The notes under the pieces are model-generated. The model saw only the letters and a program-made list of their open reading frames with translations. It was not told where the DNA came from and did not search any database. The position numbers were made by a program, and so were the translations under genes. A DNA stretch of 8,970 bases from an uncultured Spirochaetaceae bacterium (lineage in GTDB: Bacteria > Spirochaetota > Spirochaetia > Treponematales > Treponemataceae): positions 1 to 8,970 of the forward strand of contig CADBUT010000348.1 in assembly GCA_902797925.1 (NCBI GenBank), given 5' to 3'. Shown here one piece after another: positions 1-6,287 of the stretch (the first letter of the stretch is position 1; every line of letters begins with the position of its first letter).

Positions 1-3000
1 AATATGGTGTTTTCTGCAATCAGCCGGATATATCAGATAAAGGTCTTGTATTTCCTATTTTGTTCGGCGCAACATCTTCTGCTGTTGTAGAAGACAGAGA
101 ATCTGCCGCTTGTCTTTTTGCAGATGAAGTGCTTGAAGATTCAAAACATCTGGATTTTATAACGTCTGTAAATGCTGGTGTTGCTTCGGGCACTGTCTAT
201 GCAGGCGAATTCGGTGCTTCAATGCGCAAAGACTTTACTGTTGTTGGCAATATCATCAATCTTGCGGCGCGTCTTATGATGAAAGCGGCTGACCGCGAGC
301 CTTTCACGTTTATCGCCGACGGCAGAACTGCCCAGAAAGCCGATGAAAAGTGCATTTTTGAAAAACTCGATCCGATTCCGCTTAAAGGCTTCTCGACACC
401 GCAGACCGTTTACAAATTCGATTCAAAAAGGCAGCTTCTTCCTAAAGAAAGAGAGCAGAATGAACTTTTTGGCCGCGACAAGGAAAAGGCTTATATTCTT
501 GATGCTTATGAAAAATGCTCAAAAGGCACTTTATGTGCTATAGCTCTTGTTGGCGACGGCGGCATAGGAAAGTCTTTTCTTGTAGAGACTTGTACTGCTT
601 ATCTTGAAAAGCAGCAGCCGTATCTGCCGGTAATTTACAGCTACTGCTACCAATATGAAAAGGCGACGCCGTTTTTCTTGTGGCGAAACCTGTTTGGTCA
701 GCTTATATCATTGACGGAGATGCTCTCAGATGAAGAGGCTTACAACCATCTTCAGTCTTTGTTTGAAGTATCTTTCCCAGAAGAACTTGAATGGCTGCCG
801 TTCGTGCTTGAAATGATGGGATTCAGCTCGCCGAAAAAAGACGAAATCAATATGGTGCCTAGTCTTAAGCTTAAGCATTTCTTTAAGCTGATGCACAAAT
901 TCCTTTCGGTGTTTACGGCCGGTGCTCCGGCTGTGCTTGTTCTTGAAGACTTGCAGTGGAGCGATGCAGTTTCTCTCGGCTTCTTCGAGTATATTCTGAA
1001 AGAGGCAAAAGACTTGCCGCTGCTGCTAATATCTTTGTCAAGACCAGATGCGCAGCTTAGTTCATTCTATAAAGATAACAGCATTGACGTGCTTGACCTT
1101 GCGCCGCTTGGCAGAGAAGCGATGACAGATTTGCTTCTTGCATTGCTGAATATCGACAACCCGGAAAAAGATTTTGTAAACAAAATTGTTTCTGCCGCTG
1201 CCGGAAATCCATGTTTCATAGAGCATGTCGTTAGAAATTTAAAAGAAAACCACACGCTTATTGCTTCTGAAAACGGCAAGAATAAACTTGCAAAATCAGT
1301 TGAAACAATAGAGATTCCTTCTTCAATTCAGACGATTATTCTTTCGCGTCTTAATGCACTTTCATTTGAAGAGCAGGTTATCTGTAAAACCGCTTCAGTG
1401 CTTGGCACTGGTTTCCTTCCGTCTATTCTGCGCGAAATTATTCCGGATGGAATTGATGATGCAACTTTGGATAAGGCTCTTGCTGATTTTGAAACGAACA
1501 AGATTATCATCCGCGGAACTGAAGATAACCCGATTTGCACGTTCAAAAACAGCACTGTAAGAAATACTGTTTATGATACAATTCTTGAAGCAACCAAAAA
1601 AGAATTGAATTCAGCTGTATTGGATTATCTTGAAAAGCATTATGAGCATAATATCTCTGCCGTTGTTGAAAGGCTTGTTTACCATTCGCAGGAAGCAAAA
1701 GATTATTCGAAAGTGTTCGTTTATGCTTTAGAAGCGGCTGATAAGGCCTATCTGCGTTTTGCAATTACCGATTCAATAGCCCATTACAATGTCTGTATTG
1801 ATGCGTATAAGACCGGTGAAATCAAAGATTCTAACGTCAACATCAATAACATTTATTTGAGGCTGGCAAATGCTTACCGCAAAAATGGTGATTATGAACT
1901 GGCTATAAAGACTTTCAACATGATTATAAAGATGGAGCAGTCGCCGCTTCTGCTGGCAAAAGCATGGCATGGCCTTGGCAAATGCTGTATGGAGCAGGGC
2001 AAGTTCTCTGTTGCTATCGAAGATTTTGAAAACGCGCTTGCCTATTTAGGCTGCAATGTGCCTGAAAAGCCTTTTGAAATCATGTTGTCGAATGCAATTT
2101 CAAAGATTAAGCTGATGTGCTGCAAGAGGTGCTCTATAAAGCCAGGCTCAAAAGAATTTCAGATAAAAGAAGCAAGAGTCAAGATTCTGGCTACGTTGGC
2201 AAAGGCGTATTTCTTGACCGCAAACGAAAAGCTTTATTGGGCTGGCATAACCGACTATGTTCAGGCATTGCAGCTTGCAGATTGTGATCCATCTGTTACA
2301 GCAATCGCCAATTTTGCCGCAATTTGCTCAATTAAAGACAAGAAAGACGAAACAAAAAAGATATACGAATCAACTGATTTGTCTGACAGGCAATTGTCTG
2401 TCAGAAGCAGCGCTTTCTCTAATTTCTGCCTTGCTTTGCATTGCCTTAATACAGACAAATTGCAGCAGGCGTATACTTTGGCACTTCATTCAAAGTCGTA
2501 TTATGAATCAAGCCGCGAACCGTGGGAACTGATGAATGTTACCGCGCTTTTGGGAATTGTTACATTTATGACTTGTGATTTGGAACAGTCTTATGAAATT
2601 ACAAAGTCCTTAAAAACATTGTCACAGCGTTATCATTCAGCAATGACAATAGGCTGGGCTTTGGGTTTGATTCCATTTATGAAGTATCTGCATGGTAAAA
2701 TATCTGCAGAAATAGCATGTACACAAATTGCTGATGGAATCCTCTTCAGTGAATGTGTTCAAGATCATGCTTATCTGACAATTTCATATTCAAACCTGGC
2801 ATATATTAGCAGAATGACTGGTAATTATGACGATGCCCTGATTTATGCAAAGAAAATCTTTGATGAATATGGCAAAGCCCAGATAAAAATGAATATTTTT
2901 ATTGCGCCGCTAGAAGAGGGCATCGTTACATTGCTTTCTGTTCTGAAACATGGAAATATTGAAAAAACTGAAGCAGGCAAAATAAAGAAGCTCATAAGCA

Positions 3001-3296
3001 ATGGTGTAAAAATTCTCAAAAAAGAAGCCGGCGCTTCTCTGCTTGTAAAAGCTTTGTGCAGCCGTGCATTAAGCGCAATTGCATTGACTGACGGAAGGGC
3101 AGAAGAAGCAAAAACCGAATGTAATAAAGCAATTGAGATTTTGGGAAAATCAGAATATGCACTTGAACTGTTGAAAACTTATGCTTTTGCCTGCAATAAT
3201 AAAATCCTTGCAAAAGAAAGCATAATGGAAAAGGCAAAAGAACTGATTGCAAAAGGCTCAATTTCTGAACAGACTTTATTCGTGCCGAGGGTTTAA
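1..3296 (+). CDS. Soluble-adenylyl-cyclase-like protein (C2-type cyclase half + NTPase + TPR), 5' partial
   Basis: The reading frame is open from the left edge (first full codon at 3) to TAA at 3294-3296, giving about 1097 residues. A TTG at 60 lies inside the cyclase domain and is not a credible start. The beginning is a class III nucleotide cyclase half. DKG (36-44) and GVASGT are followed by TVVG and the INLAAR motif, with Thr at 237-239, Asn at 258-260 and Arg at 270-272. From memory these match the adenine-binding Lys/Thr and transition-state Asn/Arg of the C2 half of mammalian soluble adenylyl cyclase (class IIIb). The metal-binding C1 half would lie upstream, unseen. A P-loop GDGGIGKS (552-575) and Walker B strand ending LEDLQWSD (to 965) mark an AAA/STAND-type NTPase. 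From about 1700 to the end the protein is helical, with TPR-like repeats near 1840-2055, 2780-2870 and 3040-3145. No membrane segment is seen, so it is probably cytoplasmic. Likely role: cAMP production gated by a signal through the NTPase/TPR part. Loss of activity cannot be excluded without the upstream half. Confidence 0.88.
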   Translation, partial: YGVFCNQPDISDKGLVFPILFGATSSAVVEDRESAACLFADEVLEDSKHLDFITSVNAGVASGTVYAGEFGASMRKDFTVVGNIINLAARLMMKAADREPFTFIADGRTAQKADEKCIFEKLDPIPLKGFSTPQTVYKFDSKRQLLPKEREQNELFGRDKEKAYILDAYEKCSKGTLCAIALVGDGGIGKSFLVETCTAYLEKQQPYLPVIYSYCYQYEKATPFFLWRNLFGQLISLTEMLSDEEAYNHLQSLFEVSFPEELEWLPFVLEMMGFSSPKKDEINMVPSLKLKHFFKLMHKFLSVFTAGAPAVLVLEDLQWSDAVSLGFFEYILKEAKDLPLLLISLSRPDAQLSSFYKDNSIDVLDLAPLGREAMTDLLLALLNIDNPEKDFVNKIVSAAAGNPCFIEHVVRNLKENHTLIASENGKNKLAKSVETIEIPSSIQTIILSRLNALSFEEQVICKTASVLGTGFLPSILREIIPDGIDDATLDKALADFETNKIIIRGTEDNPICTFKNSTVRNTVYDTILEATKKELNSAVLDYLEKHYEHNISAVVERLVYHSQEAKDYSKVFVYALEAADKAYLRFAITDSIAHYNVCIDAYKTGEIKDSNVNINNIYLRLANAYRKNGDYELAIKTFNMIIKMEQSPLLLAKAWHGLGKCCMEQGKFSVAIEDFENALAYLGCNVPEKPFEIMLSNAISKIKLMCCKRCSIKPGSKEFQIKEARVKILATLAKAYFLTANEKLYWAGITDYVQALQLADCDPSVTAIANFAAICSIKDKKDETKKIYESTDLSDRQLSVRSSAFSNFCLALHCLNTDKLQQAYTLALHSKSYYESSREPWELMNVTALLGIVTFMTCDLEQSYEITKSLKTLSQRYHSAMTIGWALGLIPFMKYLHGKISAEIACTQIADGILFSECVQDHAYLTISYSNLAYISRMTGNYDDALIYAKKIFDEYGKAQIKMNIFIAPLEEGIVTLLSVLKHGNIEKTEAGKIKKLISNGVKILKKEAGASLLVKALCSRALSAIALTDGRAEEAKTECNKAIEILGKSEYALELLKTYAFACNNKILAKESIMEKAKELIAKGSISEQTLFVPRV

Positions 3297-3351
3297 TACC
3301 TGTTTCCGTAGGAAACATCCCCCTCTGGGGCGAAATAAAGGGTATTAAACC
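3290..3351. repeat. Palindromic element, first half: 11-bp inverted repeat enclosing two hairpins
   Basis: GGTTTAATACC (3290-3300) is perfectly complementary to GGTATTAAACC (3341-3351). Between them lie two perfect small hairpins: TGTTTCC-gta-GGAAACA (3301-3317) and CCCC-tct-GGGG (3320-3330), followed by ten unpaired bases. As RNA or extruded DNA this forms a junction with three stems. The left arm contains the TAA stop of the cyclase gene (3294-3296), so the element begins inside the coding sequence. Three nested perfect stems in 62 bases are unlikely by chance. It could be a dispersed REP/MITE-like repeat, a structured 3' UTR, or both. Confidence 0.75.
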
Positions 3352-3437
3352 TGAATGCAATTCCTTAGCAGAACGAACGATACCCCGCACGTCGCTAGGA
3401 GCTTCGCTGCGAGTTTGCGTCGGGGTTCGTTCATTCA
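3352..3437. repeat. Palindromic element, second half: long bulged hairpin
   Basis: GAACGAAC (3371-3378) plus CCCG (3384-3387) pairs with CGGGGTTCGTTC (3421-3432), leaving a 5-base bulge GATAC on the left arm. Within the loop, TCGC (3392-3395) and AGC (3400-3402) pair with GCTGCGA (3406-3412) around a TTC loop, again with a 4-base left-arm bulge. TGAATG (3352-3357) and CATTCA (3432-3437) can close an outer stem. The segment is more GC-rich than its surroundings. A minus-strand reading frame across it exists but looks like a shadow. Together with the adjacent inverted repeat it probably makes one mobile or repeated palindromic unit. I recall similar sequence being translated in spurious treponemal ORFs, but could not check this. 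Confidence 0.65.
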
Positions 3438-3467
3438 AGTAGAAGAACTTAACATTTAGAAAAGCTT

Positions 3468-3510
3468 AAAAAAAAGGGCTGCCTGATTTTTTATATCGGC
3501 AGCCCTTTTT
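3468..3510. terminator. Bidirectional intrinsic terminator between convergent genes
   Basis: GGGCTGCC (3476-3483) pairs perfectly with GGCAGCCC (3498-3505). It is preceded by eight A (3468-3475) and followed by five T (3506-3510), so it works as a hairpin plus U-run in both directions. It lies downstream of the cyclase gene (+) and 22 bases beyond the stop codon of the RsbW-like gene (-), as expected for a shared terminator of converging transcripts. Confidence 0.9.
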
Positions 3511-3532
3511 GGAATTAATAGAAGCCTAATGC

Positions 3533-4081
3533 TTATTCTCCGTCAATAGCTACACCATGACGTTTCTGTTGGAACTTTTTCAGCATTGCTACGCCGTTTC
3601 TCTTATCGTTATAGATAAAGCCGCCGTTCCAGTATTCAAGAGCGGCGAACAAAGCGTTTCCGCCGTCATGCTCATCGCTTTTCTTTGTCTTGAAAGAAAC
3701 GTAAGAAGACAATTCTTCAAAGTTCTGTGTGTGAAGACATTCAAGTCTCTTACGGTTAAATTCATTCCATTTCTCAAGGTCTTTGAAACCTTCGCCCTCA
3801 TCTTCTACAATAAGATGTGCGTGTGTAGGGCTAAAAGAGTACCATACTTTAACTTTTTTATTTATGTCACAGTTATTTCCGTGCTTTACACCATTCTTAA
3901 TTACTTCACTAATCTGCTGCTCAAGAAGATTAATCTCTTTAATCTCTAAAGGTGCAGACTGAACAATCAATAATGTGAAATAACGAATCTGTCTAAAGTC
4001 AGACGGAAATTCTTTATATAACATATTAGATTTGTCAAAGAGGGGATTACTTCCATCGGATATAAGTTCTTTATTTGTCAT
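3533..4081 (-). CDS. RsbW/SpoIIAB-like anti-sigma factor kinase (HATPase_c_2 type)
   Basis: This 182-residue protein has the GHKL ATP-binding fold of anti-sigma serine kinases. The N box is EVIKNGVKHG (residues 59-68, with Glu59 and Asn63). The G1 box is DEGEGF (94-99). A glycine motif, GGNAL (140-144), stands where the second glycine box belongs. In this family the protein binds a target (classically a sigma factor) and phosphorylates a STAS antagonist; the STAS gene lies directly upstream, 27 bases away, so the two are co-transcribed. About 40 residues rich in charged and aromatic side chains (100-139) separate the two glycine motifs. That is longer than I expect for the ATP lid of SpoIIAB, and the total length slightly exceeds the usual ~145-160. 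The ATG start is supported by AGAGGA about 5 bases upstream. It is probably cytoplasmic. A histidine-kinase-like ATPase with another target is the alternative. Confidence 0.87.
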   Translation of the reverse strand: MTNKELISDGSNPLFDKSNMLYKEFPSDFRQIRYFTLLIVQSAPLEIKEINLLEQQISEVIKNGVKHGNNCDINKKVKVWYSFSPTHAHLIVEDEGEGFKDLEKWNEFNRKRLECLHTQNFEELSSYVSFKTKKSDEHDGGNALFAALEYWNGGFIYNDKRNGVAMLKKFQQKRHGVAIDGE

Positions 4082-4108
4082 GTTTTCCTCTTTTATCTAT
4101 AGTTATTA

Positions 4109-4450
4109 TTAGTCTTCATTTACCTGCAGCAGTGCTTCTTCAACACTGTTTGCAATCGGGAAATATCCCATAAGTTTTGTTAATTCGATAACCTTCTTAA
4201 CAGAACCATGAATATTCGCAATCGAGAGTTTTAAATTCATTTTTTTAACTGTAGAACAGATATAAATCAATGCACCGATTCCAGACGAATCGATATAATC
4301 AACCTGTTCAAGATTGATTATGAAAAACTGTACGTTTTTCTCAAGCATCTTCATAACCAGTTCTTTCAGTTTATACGAATTGTACAAATCCATTTCGCCG
4401 TTAACATCGATGATGTAAACTTCGCCGTTTTTCCTGATTTTCAGTTCCAT
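4109..4450 (-). CDS. STAS-domain anti-sigma factor antagonist (RsbV/SpoIIAA-like)
   Basis: This is a single STAS domain of 113 residues, the normal length for the family. The N-terminal beta strand leads to GEMDLYNS. The phospho-acceptor loop is YIDSSGIGAL (residues 52-61); by analogy with SpoIIAA the second serine, Ser56, is the residue phosphorylated by the partner kinase. Unphosphorylated protein binds the kinase and releases its target; phosphorylated protein is inert until a PP2C phosphatase restores it. Both partners are its neighbours: the kinase gene follows by 27 bases and the phosphatase gene precedes by 100. The ATG start has a good ribosome site (AGGAGC, about 6 bases upstream). 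A sigma-70-type promoter lies just upstream, so it can be expressed independently of the phosphatase. Confidence 0.93.
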   Translation of the reverse strand: MELKIRKNGEVYIIDVNGEMDLYNSYKLKELVMKMLEKNVQFFIINLEQVDYIDSSGIGALIYICSTVKKMNLKLSIANIHGSVKKVIELTKLMGYFPIANSVEEALLQVNED

Positions 4451-4490
4451 TTATTTGCTCCTAATTAAATCCATAGTTATTCTAATATAT

Positions 4491-4519
4491 ATGATAAATC
4501 ACAATTTGTTAGATGTAAA
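4491..4519 (-). promoter_or_regulatory. Sigma-70-type promoter for the STAS/kinase gene pair
   Basis: On the minus strand, TTTACA (4519-4514, 5 of 6 matches to TTGACA) and TATCAT (4496-4491, 5 of 6 to TATAAT) are separated by exactly 17 bases. Transcription would begin near 4484, about 34 bases before the ATG at 4450. The region is AT-rich and intergenic. The match is good, but it is based on inspection only. Confidence 0.65.
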
Positions 4520-4535
4520 GCAAAAAAGTACACAA

Positions 4536-4549
4536 TTATCAGCTGATAA
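4536..4549. promoter_or_regulatory. 14-bp perfect palindrome upstream of the STAS promoter (possible operator)
   Basis: TTATCAGCTGATAA reads identically on both strands. It lies 16 bases upstream of the proposed -35 box and just past the phosphatase stop codon. It has no loop and no T-run, so it is a poor terminator. A dimeric regulator site is a reasonable guess, but no matching second copy was seen in the window. Confidence 0.35.
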
Positions 4550-4550
4550 A

Positions 4551-6221
4551 TTACTGTATTTTAATGACTAACAAAGTCTGATCATCATGCTGTTTAGCCG
4601 AACCGCAAAATTCCTTCAAGCTCTTTTTAATTTTATTAGATATATCAGTTGCCTTTAAGTTTGCATTTTCTTTAATAAGGCGCTTGATATTATCAACTCC
4701 ATATTGTCTGCTGTTAGCGTCAACAGCTTCTACAAGACCGTCTGTATAAAGAACAATAATATCTCCAGACTCAACTGGAAATTCTATGTCTGTATAAACT
4801 GTTGCCTTGTCAACACCAATAGGGTCACTTGTTATCTGCAGTGCTTCAATCTCTTTTGTTGATTCGTGATAGATTAAGCCGGGTGCATTACCTGCTGTTG
4901 CTATCTGCATTTTTTTGTTTTCTGAGTCATAGTTTGCAAGAACAAGACTTGCAAAATGGTCTATATTGATTTTGCCGGTAATACCGCGGTTTGTCCATGT
5001 AAGGATTGTTGCAGCTGTTTTCTGTGTGTTTACAACAAGCTGCATAATCGCGCGGATCATGACCATGACAATAAGCGAGTTCATACCCTTACCGGCAACA
5101 TCTGCAAGAATAAAAGCTATGCGGTCTTTACGGCATGGAATAACGTCGAAATAGTCGCCGCAGACACCTTCTGTGCCTGTAAAAAAGCAGCCGAATGATG
5201 CACCCGGAATAGTGAACGAAGTTTTAGCGTGCATATTTTTCTGTAATTGACATGCAATTTCAGATTCCTTTGTAAGCTCAGAATGTTCGGCAATTTCCTG
5301 ATAAGAAAAAACATTCTGGATTGCACAAGACGCAAAGTCTGTAAGAATCTGTGCGTTAGAAAAATCTGTTTCGTTGAACTTAGGCGATTCAAATTTTCTT
5401 GCGAGTGCAAGAACACCGATAACTGTTCCCTTGACAATCATCGGAATAATTATATAGCTTCCGAGCTTTAAGAAATCTTCCGGTTCATTCTGGAAAATAC
5501 GGCTGTCATTAAGCGGATCTGTGATAAGCTCAGCCTTGCCTGTTGTTGCTGCAATACCAAAGATTGTTTCTCCGAGCGGGAACTGTGCAAATCTAAAGCT
5601 GGTTTCAACACGCGCAATTTTGTGCGGCAAATCCTGGGGAAGCTGATATGGCGGCGGGAATGCGCCTGTGAATGTCTTTACAGTGATAATATCATCAAAT
5701 TCGTCAATCAGCAGAATTGCACCGCCGTCTGATTTTGTAATGTCTATAACAGACTTGTTGATTGTATCAAGAAGTTTCAGAAGACCGTCGCTGTCAGAAA
5801 AAGACTCAGAAGCCTTAACCATGAAATCTCTGCCGGCTTTAAGCACTTCATTCTGCATCTGTTTTTCAGCATCTTCTTCAGGATCATAAACCGGTTCTTC
5901 TTCTTCCTGAACAGCTTCAAGAGGTTCGCTCTCTATCTTTTCCTCAACCGGTTTTGATTTTTTTCCGGCAAAGAAAGTTAGGACAGAATAAATAAAAATT
6001 GAAGCACCAAAAAATAAAAAGTTGCTGGTAACAAAAAGTAAAACTGCACCGGCCAGAATAACAATGCACGCTGCAATATCAAATTTGATGTCATCGTTAG
6101 ATTTCTTTTTCGTTATAATTGTTATCAGGGAAAAGATTAATAATCCCGCAATTCCGGCAATTAACGCGACTGTAGAAGGAATAACGTTTGATGTGAACAA
6201 ATTTATCTCTCTTTGCAGCAA
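4551..6221 (-). CDS. Membrane-anchored SpoIIE/RsbU-type PP2C phosphatase with GAF-like sensor domain
   Basis: The N-terminus carries three hydrophobic helices (about residues 14-37, 47-65 and 67-85). An acidic Glu-rich linker (about 92-120) follows, then a GAF-like domain (about 140-305) and a PP2C-type Ser/Thr phosphatase domain (about 335-556). The phosphatase motifs are complete: GDYFD (Asp356), LADVAGKG (Asp373), GNAPG (444-448), YTDG (Asp494) and HDDQT (Asp546/547), which supply the metal-binding aspartates. The helix before the domain (EIACQLQKNM, 321-330) is the usual activation linker. Likely role: dephosphorylating the STAS protein encoded downstream in response to a ligand or membrane signal. 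The first possible start is TTG at 6219-6221 with a weak ribosome site. A second TTG at 6198-6200, seven codons in, has GAGAG six bases upstream and could be the true start. No ATG occurs until after the membrane helices. Confidence 0.9.
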   Translation of the reverse strand: MLQREINLFTSNVIPSTVALIAGIAGLLIFSLITIITKKKSNDDIKFDIAACIVILAGAVLLFVTSNFLFFGASIFIYSVLTFFAGKKSKPVEEKIESEPLEAVQEEEEPVYDPEEDAEKQMQNEVLKAGRDFMVKASESFSDSDGLLKLLDTINKSVIDITKSDGGAILLIDEFDDIITVKTFTGAFPPPYQLPQDLPHKIARVETSFRFAQFPLGETIFGIAATTGKAELITDPLNDSRIFQNEPEDFLKLGSYIIIPMIVKGTVIGVLALARKFESPKFNETDFSNAQILTDFASCAIQNVFSYQEIAEHSELTKESEIACQLQKNMHAKTSFTIPGASFGCFFTGTEGVCGDYFDVIPCRKDRIAFILADVAGKGMNSLIVMVMIRAIMQLVVNTQKTAATILTWTNRGITGKINIDHFASLVLANYDSENKKMQIATAGNAPGLIYHESTKEIEALQITSDPIGVDKATVYTDIEFPVESGDIIVLYTDGLVEAVDANSRQYGVDNIKRLIKENANLKATDISNKIKKSLKEFCGSAKQHDDQTLLVIKIQ

Positions 6222-6256
6222 TAACTTTTATCTTATTCTGCTATTTTTTAATCACT

Positions 6257-6284
6257 AAAAAAATCTTACCACTGATAGTGTAAG
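6257..6284 (-). terminator. Intrinsic terminator of the ParB-like gene group
   Basis: Read on the minus strand, CTTAC with ACT pairs with AGT and GTAAG (6265-6284; 8-bp stem, one bulged base at 6270, 3-base loop). It is followed by A and a run of seven T (6263-6257). It starts three bases after the TGA of the 6288-7181 gene and separates that group from the phosphatase gene. The stem is AT-rich, so some read-through is possible. Confidence 0.7.
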
Positions 6285-6287
6285 TCG

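Noticed and set aside
3290..3437. Riboswitch or attC-like recombination site
   Set aside because: The element lies at the 3' end of a gene rather than upstream of one, and neither an integron cassette structure nor a known aptamer pattern is recognisable.
3016..3438. Minus-strand 140-codon reading frame covering the palindromic element and the end of the cyclase gene
   Set aside because: It overlaps the well-supported cyclase frame, its N-terminus is just translation of the palindrome, and it has no recognisable domain.
3557..3949. Plus-strand 130-codon reading frame
   Set aside because: It lies wholly antisense to the RsbW-like gene, whose motifs are clear; composition is that of a shadow frame.
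5117..5437. Minus-strand 106-codon reading frame
   Set aside because: It is out of frame inside the phosphatase gene and has no independent domain or ribosome site.
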